From G021776435 sp046756245 (lineage in GTDB: Bacteria; Pseudomonadota; Alphaproteobacteria; Caulobacterales; Parvularculaceae): a stretch of 24,701 nucleotides of DNA. The position numbers and the translations under genes were made by a program. Shown here one piece after another: positions 1 through 8,648 of the stretch. The notes below the pieces were generated by a model. That model was not told where the DNA came from and ran no database searches. It saw only the letters and a list, made by a program, of their open reading frames with translations. Location of the stretch: the NCBI GenBank assembly GCA_046756245.1, contig JBHHVZ010000040.1, positions 1 to 24,701 of the forward strand, in the 5' to 3' direction. Within the stretch, counting starts at the first letter, position 1, and every line of letters starts with the position of its first letter.

Positions 1-1370
1 AACAACCCGAGCCTTCAGGAAACAGAGTCGCGCCGAAAATCGCGTTTTCCGGCGAGGAATACGGTTTCGGCTACAGGGCGGCCGTTAATTTCATTACCGA
101 AAATGCAGGCCGGTTGCCGAACCGCTTGAGCGATGAGGACGACGCCCCGCGCGCCGACTGGAAAGCGGCCCAGCGCCTTCCCTTGAGAACCCGCGAACAG
201 TCGCTGATGGCCGTGAAGAACGGCCGCGCCGACGTCGCGCTCGTGCCGTTTCACGCACCCTATTCGGGCTATGATCTCGAGACGTTGAGAAATCTGGCTT
301 CGCTGGACAATGTCTTCGCCTATCAGGTTGTCGAAGCCGGCGACAAGCTCTGTCTCGCCGTGCATGAATCCCAGGTGCTCGAGCTCGCCCAGACCTCGCA
401 TCCCACATCCGTGCTGTCGACGCTTCTTGGCAAGCACCGACTCTCCTGGGACGAGCGCAAGGATGAAAACGGCGACGCCCCGATCCCGCCGGTGGACGGC
501 GCGTTGCCGCAATTCAGGGCGGGGCTGAAGATCGACGCCGCGGCACAGATGGTGTTGCGCGACCGCCTCGACATGGTATTTGCAAGCCACGACGCGCGGG
601 CGCGGTGTCTGTCGAAACTCGACGGGTTGCGGTCGGCCGGCGTCGAAGTGGTCGACACGCCGAACGTGGTCGAGCCCCACCGCGAGATCGCGCGGCGCGC
701 CATGGCGACGCTCAACCCGAACCGCCAGACCAATACGTTCTTCGACGCACGAACCGGCCACACGACTCTGTCCAGCATCGCCACGGCCGAACCGCAGGCG
801 AGCAAGCTTTACGGCGTCATCCTGCCGTTCGAAATCGCCAACATGTCCCATGATTACATCATCGTCGATCCGGACATGGACGATTCCGTCTCGGAGCCGA
901 CGCGTTTTCTGGCCGTCAAGAAATTCGCTGACAAACCCGTCGCCGCCACTTTATTCAAGCCGGCGAGGGTAAACCCGCAAAGCCGCTGGAAGGACGAAAT
1001 CGGCAAGATCCGAAACGAATATAACGACAATAGCGTGATTGGCCTGCGCGTTCTTTTGAAGATTAACCAGGCCGGCGCTGCAACTAGCCTTGGCGAGCTG
1101 TCGTCCTATCTGCACAATCACGGCGTGCGCCACGCCGTTATCATGAATGGCGATGCCTCAGGCGCAAGACGACCGACGCCGCATTTCATCGACATCGAAT
1201 TCGCTGACGAGGATTTGGCGGATAATCTGATGCGAAAACTCTTCGGGTCGATCGTGGGCGGCGCACTGCATATAGCTTTCAAAGACTGGAAAAAGCGCGG
1301 CGTGCAGGTTCTGGGCGCAATGCCGTTCCGTGAACATCAACTGCCTGAGATCAAGAAACGCCGCGGCTGA
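1..1370 (+). CDS. Prephenate dehydratase-like protein with C-terminal ACT-like domain (5' partial)
   Basis: The reading frame is open from base 3, so the true start lies before the window; a TTG at 114 is internal. Prephenate dehydratases convert prephenate to phenylpyruvate in phenylalanine synthesis. Family landmarks: an N-terminal strand like KIAFxGExG at nt 36-60; an NGRADVALVP segment matching the usual GEADYGVVPIENS region; YGV at about nt 810; and the catalytic-type TRF motif with its Thr codon at 900-902. The C-terminal part (about nt 1030-1340) resembles the ACT domain and ends in VLGAMPF, like the VLGxYP end of PheA. Oddities: the PIENS motif is replaced, the ACT-domain ESRP motif is not visible, and the protein is longer than a plain dehydratase (about 280 aa), with an insertion before the TRF motif. 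It may therefore be a diverged paralogue rather than the main enzyme. Its last 20 bp overlap the convergent smr gene. Confidence 0.65.
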   Translation, partial: QPEPSGNRVAPKIAFSGEEYGFGYRAAVNFITENAGRLPNRLSDEDDAPRADWKAAQRLPLRTREQSLMAVKNGRADVALVPFHAPYSGYDLETLRNLASLDNVFAYQVVEAGDKLCLAVHESQVLELAQTSHPTSVLSTLLGKHRLSWDERKDENGDAPIPPVDGALPQFRAGLKIDAAAQMVLRDRLDMVFASHDARARCLSKLDGLRSAGVEVVDTPNVVEPHREIARRAMATLNPNRQTNTFFDARTGHTTLSSIATAEPQASKLYGVILPFEIANMSHDYIIVDPDMDDSVSEPTRFLAVKKFADKPVAATLFKPARVNPQSRWKDEIGKIRNEYNDNSVIGLRVLLKINQAGAATSLGELSSYLHNHGVRHAVIMNGDASGARRPTPHFIDIEFADEDLADNLMRKLFGSIVGGALHIAFKDWKKRGVQVLGAMPFREHQLPEIKKRRG

Positions 1371-1920
1371 CCCGTCTCTTCAAAAACACGTAAAACGCGC
1401 CCGATCCGCCGTCGCGGGGATGGGCGGGGGCGACGCGCGCGATCAATTCCCGCAACGGGGGTTCGTTCACCCAGTCCCGAAAACGCGCGCGGATGACGCC
1501 GCGCGGCGCACGCTCCGTAAACGGATCGATCTTCTCGCCGGCGCCTTTTCCGGTCACGACCAGCACGCAACGGCGCCCTTCCGTGTGCGATATTGAAAGA
1601 AACCGGACGAGCGCGGCGTGCGCTTTCTTTTGAGTGAGCCCGTGCAGGTCGATCGCGCGTTCGGGCCGAAGGCGCCGGCGGCGCGCTTTGCGTTCAAGCC
1701 CCGGGTCGCCTGAAGAAAAAACGTCGCCCGGGCGCGCGGACGCGAAATCGGACGGCGCGGCGCCGGGCCGGCGAGGCGCAGCCGCCTGTTTCGGCTTCGG
1801 CGATGATGGATTATGCGCCTTCGTCGAGGTCGCCGCCGGCGCGGGCGGCGCAGGGCGCACCGTACGCGCGACGCGGCGCCAGAGCGCTTCTTCATGCGGG
1901 GCGAGACGGCGGGTCTTCAC
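1351..1920 (-). CDS. Smr-domain protein
   Basis: A 189-aa protein. Residues 1-85 are a basic, Pro/Ala-rich, probably disordered tail. Residues 88-185 form an Smr domain, recognised by the DLHGLT motif (91-96) and the VTGKG motif (122-126). Smr domains are found in the C-terminus of MutS2 and in stand-alone proteins, where they bind or cut branched DNA or RNA; the substrate here is unknown. Its ATG overlaps the stop of mltA (ATGA-type overlap at 1917-1920), indicating translational coupling in a timA-mltA-smr operon. The 3' end overlaps the convergent dehydratase-like gene by 20 bp. Family assignment is firm from the two motifs; function is not. Confidence 0.85.
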   Translation of the reverse strand: MKTRRLAPHEEALWRRVARTVRPAPPAPAATSTKAHNPSSPKPKQAAAPRRPGAAPSDFASARPGDVFSSGDPGLERKARRRRLRPERAIDLHGLTQKKAHAALVRFLSISHTEGRRCVLVVTGKGAGEKIDPFTERAPRGVIRARFRDWVNEPPLRELIARVAPAHPRDGGSGAFYVFLKRRVSRGVS

Positions 1921-3260
1921 AGCGCCGCCTCTCTGAGCGGCGCAGGCGCCGCGCCCTTCGGAACCAGCATATAAAGGCGCCCGCGCGCGCGCATGGCGCC
2001 GGCGATCTCGCCGGCCTCCGCGCCCGATCCCCAGAAAATGTCGCCGCGCATCGGCCCCTTGATCGCGCCGCCTGTATCCTGGGCGATCAGCAGCCGGCGC
2101 ATTGGCGGCGCGCCAGTTTCATCTGTATCGAGAGCAATCCATAGGGGCGCGCCTAACGCGTGATGGCGCAGATCGACGGCGACGCTTCGTCCGGGCGTCA
2201 ACTGAACCTCTTGCGCGCCAAGCGGGCCGAGCGACGGTTCGGGCAGATCTCGCAGCTCTTTAAAGAACACATAGGACGCGTTCGCCTCGCGCAGCTCCTG
2301 CGCCGCCGCCGGCGTCGCTTCTTCGAGCCATGCGCGAATCGATTGCATACTGACGGTTTCGAGCGTCATATCGCCGCGCTCCACAAGCACGCGGCCGATC
2401 GCCGTATAGGGCCGGCCGTTCTGTCCGTCAAAGCCGACGCGCAACCGCTCGCCGCCGGGCAGGCGCAAGACGCCCGAGCCCTGGATTTGCAGGAAGAAAA
2501 GATCGTTGGGACGCATCCAGGCGATCGGTTCGCCGATGTTGTCGGCCGGCGCAGCCTCAATCTCCGCGCGGTCAGGGTAGGGCGCGAGGCGGCCGTCTTC
2601 GACGCGTCCCGCCACGCGCTCGCCCGCGAGATCGTCGCGAAAGGCGCCGAGATCGACGCTGATAAGATCGGCCGGGCGCCGGCGCGCCGGCGCCGAATAA
2701 ACCGCTGTGCGCCAGCGCGAGGCGGCGTAGACGGGTTCGAAATACCCGGTGAACAGGCCTGTTTCCTCCACGCGCGGCTTTTGTCCGCGAGCCGGTCCGT
2801 TCGCCAACGGCGCGCGCTCGATGAGAATCTGAACCGGCGAAAAGTGAAATTCAAAAAACGCGCGCGCAGCGCTTTTGCGCGCGGCTTGATCGGCGAACGT
2901 CATTGCAGCGAAATCCGCCGCCGCATTACAGGGCGCGCGCCAGACGCCGCCCGCCGCCGCCTCTGTATCCTCCGTCGCGGCGTCCGCGACGCGTACGGAG
3001 GTTGCGTCATCCTTGGTCAAGACAACGCAGGACCGGACGAACGCGCCGAGCGCGGCCGCGTGATCGTCACCCCGCCAACCGGGCAGATCATCAAATTCGG
3101 TTTTGCGGAATACGGTTTTGGGCGGCGCAAACGCGGATTCGTCAACGACCGGGGGCGCATAAGGCGGAAGCCGGTTCGAAAACACCAGAAACGCCGAAAG
3201 GCAGGCCGCCGCCACCGCCAGCGCGAGAAAAGCCGATATGAATTTGTCGCCGGCGGGCAC
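1917..3260 (-). CDS. mltA: Membrane-bound lytic murein transglycosylase A (MltA)
   Basis: A 447-aa protein that cleaves peptidoglycan glycan strands to 1,6-anhydromuropeptides in the periplasm. A hydrophobic N-terminal segment (about residues 7-28) acts as signal or anchor; there is no clear lipobox, unlike the E. coli enzyme. MltA-domain landmarks are FTGYFEP (170-176), DLFFLQIQGSG (253-263) and the C-terminal 3D domain with QDTGGAIKGP (394-403), where D395 corresponds to the catalytic aspartate, then RGDIFWGSG (405-413). The start used is a GTG at 3260 with a poor ribosome site; no better upstream ATG was found, so the first residues are less certain. It lies 38 bp after timA and overlaps smr by 4 bp, so the three genes probably share one transcript. 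Confidence 0.92.
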   Translation of the reverse strand: MPAGDKFISAFLALAVAAACLSAFLVFSNRLPPYAPPVVDESAFAPPKTVFRKTEFDDLPGWRGDDHAAALGAFVRSCVVLTKDDATSVRVADAATEDTEAAAGGVWRAPCNAAADFAAMTFADQAARKSAARAFFEFHFSPVQILIERAPLANGPARGQKPRVEETGLFTGYFEPVYAASRWRTAVYSAPARRRPADLISVDLGAFRDDLAGERVAGRVEDGRLAPYPDRAEIEAAPADNIGEPIAWMRPNDLFFLQIQGSGVLRLPGGERLRVGFDGQNGRPYTAIGRVLVERGDMTLETVSMQSIRAWLEEATPAAAQELREANASYVFFKELRDLPEPSLGPLGAQEVQLTPGRSVAVDLRHHALGAPLWIALDTDETGAPPMRRLLIAQDTGGAIKGPMRGDIFWGSGAEAGEIAGAMRARGRLYMLVPKGAAPAPLREAAL

Positions 3261-3298
3261 TAGCGCCGACGCCCGGAACGCATCTTCATACAGAAGGT

Positions 3299-3937
3299 TT
3301 AGCCGATTGCGCCGGTGGCGACGAGCACCCAGTTGGGATCGGCGCTCGAAAGTTTGCGCGAGAAGATCCAGCGGTCCTTAACCAGATCGATCCGGTTCGG
3401 ATCGCCCTCCACCACTTCGCCGTCGCGGCCGCGGGTGACCCGCACCTGATTGGACGCAAAATCCGTCACCGCGGTCAAAACGCCGTTTTCCGCCTTGCTT
3501 TCGGAAATCGCGGCGCTTTCGATTCCGACGAATTTGACGTCCGCCGTGCAGCCCGCCGCTTCGCGATCCATAACAGCGGATTTGAATGCTTCGTAGACGC
3601 TGTCGCTGAGATAGCGCCGTATGCTCCTGAGATCGCCGGCGGCGAACGCCTCGATAATCATCTCATAGGCGGCGCGGGCGCCTTCCAGATAGGCGCGTTC
3701 GTCGAAGGCGGGGTCGGCCTCGCGCAAGGGCCGGGCGCTGGCGGAGACCGGCGCAGGCTCCGGCGCAGTCCGGGCGTCGGCGCCGGCCTCGTCGCGCGGG
3801 CTTTCGCTGCGGGCCGCGCGCGATGCGCCTTCGGGGTCGCGGCGCGGCTCATGGCCCGTTCGCGCGCCCAGAACCGAAATCAGGCGGTAGATGAAATACG
3901 CGGCGACTCCCGCCAGAATGAGCATTAAAGGGTCCAT
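3299..3937 (-). CDS. timA: Tim44/TimA-family membrane-anchored protein
   Basis: A 212-aa protein with one N-terminal transmembrane helix (about residues 5-20), a charged Ala/Pro/Glu-rich linker (about 25-75) and a C-terminal Tim44-like domain (about 80-210) containing YEMIIEAFAAGD, VYEAFKSAV and DRWIFSRKL. In mitochondria Tim44 links the import channel to the Hsp70 motor. Bacterial TimA proteins are inner-membrane relatives of uncertain role, proposed as adaptors in membrane-protein biogenesis. Position opposite fxsA-secB and ahead of mltA-smr matches an arrangement common in alphaproteobacteria, which supports the assignment. It is the first gene of the leftward operon. The ATG at 3937 has only a weak Shine-Dalgarno sequence. 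Confidence 0.85.
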   Translation of the reverse strand: MDPLMLILAGVAAYFIYRLISVLGARTGHEPRRDPEGASRAARSESPRDEAGADARTAPEPAPVSASARPLREADPAFDERAYLEGARAAYEMIIEAFAAGDLRSIRRYLSDSVYEAFKSAVMDREAAGCTADVKFVGIESAAISESKAENGVLTAVTDFASNQVRVTRGRDGEVVEGDPNRIDLVKDRWIFSRKLSSADPNWVLVATGAIG

Positions 3938-3990
3938 GCCAATACGTTTAAATCGCTTTCAGTTCTCAAAATCGCTCCCGTCCCTCTCTA

Positions 3991-3996
3991 TATAAT
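3991..3996 (+). promoter_or_regulatory. Candidate -10 element for fxsA(-secB)
   Basis: A perfect TATAAT lies 29 bp before the fxsA ATG in the 88-bp divergent gap between timA and fxsA. No good -35 hexamer sits at 17 bp spacing, so this is a candidate only. The complementary strand also reads TATATA here and could serve timA. The gap is AT-rich compared with its surroundings. Confidence 0.4.
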
Positions 3997-4025
3997 CGGG
4001 AACTGCAGGAAAACACCACGTTGTT

Positions 4026-4424
4026 ATGATCCCGTTTCTAATTGCGCTTTTTGTCGTCGGCCCGATCGCCGAAATTTACGTCCTTTTGAGCGCCGGCCAG
4101 GCTTTCGGCGTTTGGCCGGTCGTCGCCGCCTGTCTGGGCACGGCCGCGCTCGGCGGCTGGTTGATCCGGGCGCAGGGGCTCGCCGCCTTGAACCAGGCGC
4201 GTCGCGACCTCGATGACGGCCGCGCGCCCGTAAACGCTGCGATTGACGGGGTTCTGCTGGCGCTTGCGGCGCCGTTCCTGATGACCCCGGGATTCATCAC
4301 CGATGCGGTCGGCTTTGTTCTGCTGACGCCGCCGGCCCGGCGCATTATCGCGGCATGGTTGTGGCGATGGCTGAAAAAGCGCGTCGATGAAGGCCGCGCG
4401 ACAATCACCATCCGCCGCTATTAG
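4026..4424 (+). CDS. fxsA: FxsA-family membrane protein
   Basis: A 132-aa inner-membrane protein. It begins with the family's typical hydrophobic segment followed by EIYVLLSAG, then a second hydrophobic stretch containing LGGWLIRAQG and a third around LMTPGFITDAVGFVLLTPPARR, which is the family signature. The C-terminus is basic. FxsA is known in E. coli for alleviating exclusion of phage T7 by the F plasmid; its normal cellular role is unclear. It is divergent from timA and directly upstream of secB, the usual alphaproteobacterial context. The ATG at 4026 follows AGGA at a long spacing. Confidence 0.9.
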   Translation: MIPFLIALFVVGPIAEIYVLLSAGQAFGVWPVVAACLGTAALGGWLIRAQGLAALNQARRDLDDGRAPVNAAIDGVLLALAAPFLMTPGFITDAVGFVLLTPPARRIIAAWLWRWLKKRVDEGRATITIRRY

Positions 4425-4476
4425 TCGCCGCCGGCGCAAAACAGCGCCCGGGTTGCAGGCGCCCACGCGTGCGTGT

Positions 4477-4482
4477 AAGGAG
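4477..4482 (+). promoter_or_regulatory. Shine-Dalgarno sequence before secB
   Basis: AAGGAG lies 7 nt before an in-frame CTG at 4490 but 34 nt before the first in-frame ATG (4517), which has no good ribosome site of its own. This raises the possibility that secB starts at the CTG, adding nine residues. Confidence 0.4.
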
Positions 4483-4516
4483 CGCGGCTCTGAAAGCCAA
4501 TTCAAACGGTGACGCG

Positions 4517-5026
4517 ATGTCCGAGACTCCTCCCGCCGACGGCGCGGCGAACGGCCAAGAGGCGCCGTCGCTGCGCGTTATAGCGCAATATCTCAAGGAT
4601 TTGTCGTTCGAGAACCCGAAGGCGCCCGAGAGTTTCCGCGCGACCGACGGCGCTGCGCCGGCGATCGACGTCAACGTGGATGTCAACGCCCGCTCGATTG
4701 GACAGAACCAGTATGAAGTCGAGCTTTCCGTCAGCGCCCGCGCGACCCGCAATAACGACGTGGTGTTCGTGGTCGAGAGCGCTTATGCGGGGCTTTTCCT
4801 GATCGAGAACGTGCCAGCCGAACAGCTTGAGGCGGTCATGCTGGTGGAATGCCCGCGGCTGCTTTTCCCCTTCCTTCGCCAGATCATCGCCGACGCCACC
4901 CGCGACGGCAATTTTCCGCCGTTGATGCTGGAGCCGATCGACTTTTACGGCATTTACATGCAGCGCAAGGCGCAGCCCCAGGAACAGCCAGCCGCGGCAG
5001 ACGGAGGCGATAGCGCCCAGGCCTGA
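4517..5026 (+). CDS. secB: Protein-export chaperone SecB
   Basis: A 169-aa protein from the ATG at 4517. SecB is a cytosolic homotetramer that keeps preproteins unfolded and delivers them to SecA. Family marks are YLKDLSFENPKAP near the N-terminus, the SVSAR and VVFVVES strands, the LLFPFLRQIIADATRDGNFPP block and PIDFYGIYMQR near the end. The C-terminus is Ala/Gln/Glu-rich. Start choice: the ATG gives an N-terminus like other alphaproteobacterial SecB proteins, but a better ribosome site points to CTG at 4490, and a GTG at 4469 is also in frame. It follows fxsA by about 90 bp and is convergent with dnaQ. Confidence 0.95.
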   Translation: MSETPPADGAANGQEAPSLRVIAQYLKDLSFENPKAPESFRATDGAAPAIDVNVDVNARSIGQNQYEVELSVSARATRNNDVVFVVESAYAGLFLIENVPAEQLEAVMLVECPRLLFPFLRQIIADATRDGNFPPLMLEPIDFYGIYMQRKAQPQEQPAAADGGDSAQA

Positions 5027-5056
5027 ACGCACTGGGCGGCCGCTCCTCTTAAATGT

Positions 5057-5761
5057 TTAAACTCTGAGTTTGGCCCAGAGACAGTCGGGACCGAGTTCGG
5101 CGACAAAAGCGTCATGCGCGGCGCGTTCTTCTTCCGTAATCAACGAGGATAGCGGGGCCGGGCGCGATCGCGCCTCTTTTCGAGGGCCGCGCGCAGCAGC
5201 AGACCGGGCCGCATCATCGGCGAAATCGAGGCCCGCCTGGGCGCCGCCGGTCAGCTCGATATAGACCTCAGCGAGCAGGCGCGAATCGAGAAGGGCCCCG
5301 TGACCGTCGCGCGCTCGCTCGCTCGTATCGATGCCGAAACGCATGCAGAGCGCATCGAGACCGGCTGGCGCGCCGGGAAATTTCCGCCGCGCCAGCAGGA
5401 GCGTGTCCGTTACCGGATTCTCAAGCGTCTCAAGCCCCGCCGCCGTCAATTCGGCGTTGAGGAAGGGCAGGTCGAACGCGATCCCGTTATGGGCGATCAG
5501 CTCGTCGCCGTCGGCGAACACCCGAAACGCCGCTCCCACTTCAGCGTCGGCGAAACGGGGCTTGTCTTTCAGGAAATCGGCTGAGATGCCGTGCACCTGG
5601 TAGGCTTCTTCCGGCATATCGCGTTCGGGGTTGACGTAAGTGTGAAAAGTGCGGCCCGTGACCGCCCCGCGAACGAGCTCCACCGCCCCGATTTCAACGA
5701 TCCGGTGGCCTTCGGAGAATTTGATTCCGGTGGTTTCGACGTCGAAAACAATCTGGCGCAT
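5057..5761 (-). CDS. dnaQ: DNA polymerase III epsilon subunit, 3'-5' exonuclease
   Basis: A 234-aa protein that proofreads for the replicative polymerase. It has the DEDDh exonuclease signature: D7 and E9 in FDVETTG, D97 in HNGIAFDLPFLN, and H154/D159 in DGHGALLDS. The sequence downstream of about residue 180 is a variable linker, ending in a short motif (DCLWAKLRV) typical of alphaproteobacterial DnaQ. It starts only 30 bp after the cckA stop on the same strand, so it may be read through from cckA. It is convergent with secB, a common neighbour in this class; no obvious hairpin terminator separates them. Confidence 0.94.
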   Translation of the reverse strand: MRQIVFDVETTGIKFSEGHRIVEIGAVELVRGAVTGRTFHTYVNPERDMPEEAYQVHGISADFLKDKPRFADAEVGAAFRVFADGDELIAHNGIAFDLPFLNAELTAAGLETLENPVTDTLLLARRKFPGAPAGLDALCMRFGIDTSERARDGHGALLDSRLLAEVYIELTGGAQAGLDFADDAARSAAARGPRKEARSRPAPLSSLITEEERAAHDAFVAELGPDCLWAKLRV

Positions 5762-5791
5762 GCAAGCGTTTTAGTCTGCTTTGCGCCAGTC

Positions 5792-8548
5792 TCAAGCCGT
5801 CTCGTCGGCCTCGTCCGGGGTGAGCAATTCTTTCACCCGGGTCGCCAGCGCGTTGAGGCTGAAGGGTTTTTGTATGTAGGCGGCGCCCTCGATGGCGTTG
5901 AGCTGTTCGCGCACCGTGGTTTCGGCGTAGGCCGACATGAACAGGATCGCCTTTGGCGCGTGCGAACGCGCGCGCGCGCGTTCGATTAGGGTCGGTCCGT
6001 CGACCTCCGGCATCATCACGTCGGAAATGATCAGGTCGAACCCGTCCGCGTCCTCGGCCAGGATTTCAAGCGCCTCGTCGCCGTCCTCGGCTTCGGTGAC
6101 TTCATAGCCGCAGCGTTCCAGCGTATTGACGACGAAACTGCGCACCGGGTCTTCGTCTTCGACCACAAGAACGCGCCCGGCGCCGGTGACGTCGGCGACG
6201 GCGCCGGGGACAGGCTCGGCCGCGACGATTTCCTCGGGCTCTTCATCCTCAACCGCGAGGCGCGCAGGCAGATAAATTCTGAAAACCGCGCCGCCGCCGT
6301 CTGTATTGTCGAGAAAGATTTTACCGCCCATCTGGCCGATGACGCCGTGCACCGTCGACAGACCGAGGCCTGTCCCTTTTCCCACATCCTTGGTCGTGAA
6401 GAACGGATCGAAGATCTTGTCGGCGATTTCTTCCGGCACCCCGGGGCCGGTGTCCGAGACTTCGATGAGAAGATGATCCTGTTCGGAAAGTCCGGGCAAG
6501 CTTGTTGCTTTCACGTCTTCCGCCGACATCGCCTTTGTACGGATCGTCAGTACGCCGCCTTCCGGCGCTATGGCGTCGCGCGCATTGACGGCGAGATTCA
6601 TGATCGCCGTTTCAAGCTGACGACGATCAGCCTTGATTTCCGGAAGACCGCGGCCGTTCACGAGATTGAGCTTCACCTTTTCGCCGATCGCGCGGTCGAG
6701 GAACCGGGCGAAATCGCGCAAAACCTCGGTTATTGAAAGAATCTCGGGTTGAAGCGTCTGTTTCCGCGAATAGGCGAGAAGCTGTTTGGTCATGTTCGCC
6801 GCGCGCTGCGCGTTTTCGCGCACGAGAACGAGTTCCTGATAGCTCGGGTCGCCGGCCGGATGGCGCAGCATCAACAGTTCGCAATTACCGAGCACCACCT
6901 GAAGCAGATTGTTGAAATCATGCGCGACGGTGCCTGCGAGATGGCCGATCGCCTTCAGCTTCTGGTCCTGCGCATAGTCCTGCTCCATCATCTTCCGTTC
7001 GCTGATATCGACGGAATAGAGAAGCGTGCGGCGCGACCCGTAAGCGCCGCGCCGGCGCCGGACAGGACGGGCGTAAAGCGCATAACAGCGCGCCGCCGCG
7101 CCGGTTCCGATGGCGGCCTCAATCGTTCGCGGCGCGCTTGCAGCGTTGGCGCGACGGCGAATTTCGGCGGCGAGATCGTCCATCACCTTTTGCGGAAACG
7201 CCTTGGAAAGCGGTGCGTTGCGTTTCGAAGCGCCGAATGCCTCGGCAAAGGTCTTGTTGGCTTCGACGACACGCGCGTCGCGGCCGATCTCGCCTTCGAT
7301 CATGGCGACGCCGAACGGCGCTTCGCTGATGTCGCCCGAAAGCGAAAATTCGTCTTCGCCAAACGCGCCAGGATCATCGACGGCAAGCTCGACGCAGACA
7401 AAGCCTTCGCCCACCCCGCCGCGGCGAAATGCGGTGAACCTTCCCTCGGCTGGATCGGCGCCGCGCCGGCGCACGCGCGCCTTTTGCGGCGTTTGGTCGA
7501 CGCGCCACAGCGCGCGAATGAGTTCGCCGGTTTCGCCCAGAATGATATCGTCGATATGATCGAGTCCGCCGCGCGCAGCGCCCAGCGCCTTGCGCATGGC
7601 GGCGTTCGACCAGGCGATCTGGCCTGACCGTTCGATCGCAAAGACGGGACGAAGATAATCCGCATAGGCGGCCGCCAGTGCGTCGTGGTCTTCTTCCTCG
7701 ATCGGAAGCTCGCGCAAACGCCAGGAGACATGATCTTCGCAATCGGGGATCGGATGCACGGACACTTCGAAGCGCCGGCGCCGGCCGCCGCTCTTGAGTC
7801 CGATGCGCTGATAGATGATTTCTTCGGCGGGCGCGGCGCTCTTTGCAGCCCGGCAAAGTCTGAACACCTTGGTCGTCTCCGCGCCCTGCTGGGCGAACAA
7901 CCGGTCGATGCGCGGCGGCAGGCCGGCCGGGCCGATGACGCCAGCTTCGCGGGCGAGGGCAAAATAGGCTGGATTGGCGTAGGCGACGACTCCGTCGCGC
8001 CGCGTGATGAGCCGCGCGTCCGGGTCAGCGTCGAGCACGCCCTCGGCGACGCGCAGCGCACGCAGCATGTCCGCGCCCGCAAGCTGGACGGCGCCGGCGC
8101 GATCCTTGCCGCCGGCCCGGCGCCGCAAAACGCTGGCAAGCAGAATTGGCGAAAGCATCTGCATCGCAGCGCCCGCAAACAGCAGCATCGCAAGCAGCGC
8201 CGCGCCGGCGGCGAGAACGAGCCCCGGCCCGGTCGCTGCGCGCGCCGAAAAGAGCGTCATCAGTATAGCAGCAAAAGCGACCGCCACGCCGCCCCAGAGA
8301 AGCCAGAACGACGCCGTTTGCCAGAAGCCCTCGCCGCCTTCGCGTCGGCGTCGCGCTCTTTGTTTTTCGCGGCGCGCTTTTTCGGCGGCCTTCGCCGCGG
8401 CCATCATTGCAGTGATGTCGTCGTTTGATGGCGGACGCGCAGGCGCATCGGCGCCGCCCTTAGTCTCGCCGCGCGGCGGCGCGGCGCGCGCCAGCGCGTC
8501 ATTGTGCGCGTCGTCGAAATCCTGCTTCATGGCCGCTTTCGCGTTCAT
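5792..8548 (-). CDS. cckA: Hybrid sensor histidine kinase CckA
   Basis: A 918-aa kinase/phosphatase that, in alphaproteobacteria, drives the CckA-ChpT-CtrA/CpdR phosphorelay controlling cell cycle and motility. Order: charged cytoplasmic N-terminus (1-73), two transmembrane helices (about 80-100 and 108-132), PAS-like regions (about 160-280, 285-390 and 405-515), DHp helix with phospho-acceptor H543 in VAHDFNNLLQVVLGN, HATPase domain (N box about 651-657, DTGPGV 699-704, GKGTGLGLS 723-731), and a receiver domain (about 792-910) with the phosphorylatable D843 in ISDVMMPEVDG and conserved K894. The HDFNN and RHPAGD segments match CckA closely. Start: ATG at 8548 after GGGAAAG; an internal ATG seven codons on is possible. 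It lies after flhB, behind a consensus CtrA-type site, and leads into dnaQ. Confidence 0.93.
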   Translation of the reverse strand: MNAKAAMKQDFDDAHNDALARAAPPRGETKGGADAPARPPSNDDITAMMAAAKAAEKARREKQRARRRREGGEGFWQTASFWLLWGGVAVAFAAILMTLFSARAATGPGLVLAAGAALLAMLLFAGAAMQMLSPILLASVLRRRAGGKDRAGAVQLAGADMLRALRVAEGVLDADPDARLITRRDGVVAYANPAYFALAREAGVIGPAGLPPRIDRLFAQQGAETTKVFRLCRAAKSAAPAEEIIYQRIGLKSGGRRRRFEVSVHPIPDCEDHVSWRLRELPIEEEDHDALAAAYADYLRPVFAIERSGQIAWSNAAMRKALGAARGGLDHIDDIILGETGELIRALWRVDQTPQKARVRRRGADPAEGRFTAFRRGGVGEGFVCVELAVDDPGAFGEDEFSLSGDISEAPFGVAMIEGEIGRDARVVEANKTFAEAFGASKRNAPLSKAFPQKVMDDLAAEIRRRANAASAPRTIEAAIGTGAAARCYALYARPVRRRRGAYGSRRTLLYSVDISERKMMEQDYAQDQKLKAIGHLAGTVAHDFNNLLQVVLGNCELLMLRHPAGDPSYQELVLVRENAQRAANMTKQLLAYSRKQTLQPEILSITEVLRDFARFLDRAIGEKVKLNLVNGRGLPEIKADRRQLETAIMNLAVNARDAIAPEGGVLTIRTKAMSAEDVKATSLPGLSEQDHLLIEVSDTGPGVPEEIADKIFDPFFTTKDVGKGTGLGLSTVHGVIGQMGGKIFLDNTDGGGAVFRIYLPARLAVEDEEPEEIVAAEPVPGAVADVTGAGRVLVVEDEDPVRSFVVNTLERCGYEVTEAEDGDEALEILAEDADGFDLIISDVMMPEVDGPTLIERARARSHAPKAILFMSAYAETTVREQLNAIEGAAYIQKPFSLNALATRVKELLTPDEADETA

Positions 8549-8648
8549 TGCGCGTGCTTTCCCGCCGTTTTCCGCCCAAAGGGGTGACTATGACGCGCTT
8601 CGCCGCCGCGCGCCACCGGAACTCATCCAGTGTTCGCCGTTTGAACGG

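Noticed and set aside
15..851. Long minus-strand frame (278 codons) opposite the dehydratase-like gene
   Set aside because: It mirrors a recognised protein family on the plus strand and its own product has no motifs; long antisense frames are expected at this GC content.
2160..3263. 367-codon plus-strand frame opposite mltA
   Set aside because: Arg-rich composition without domains, wholly antisense to a clear MltA protein.
5059..5071. Inverted repeat AAACTC-T-GAGTTT as a terminator between secB and dnaQ
   Set aside because: The loop is one base, no T-run follows, and it overlaps the dnaQ coding end.
6749..7627. 292-codon plus-strand frame opposite cckA
   Set aside because: Antisense to PAS and kinase regions of CckA; no ribosome site or family resemblance.
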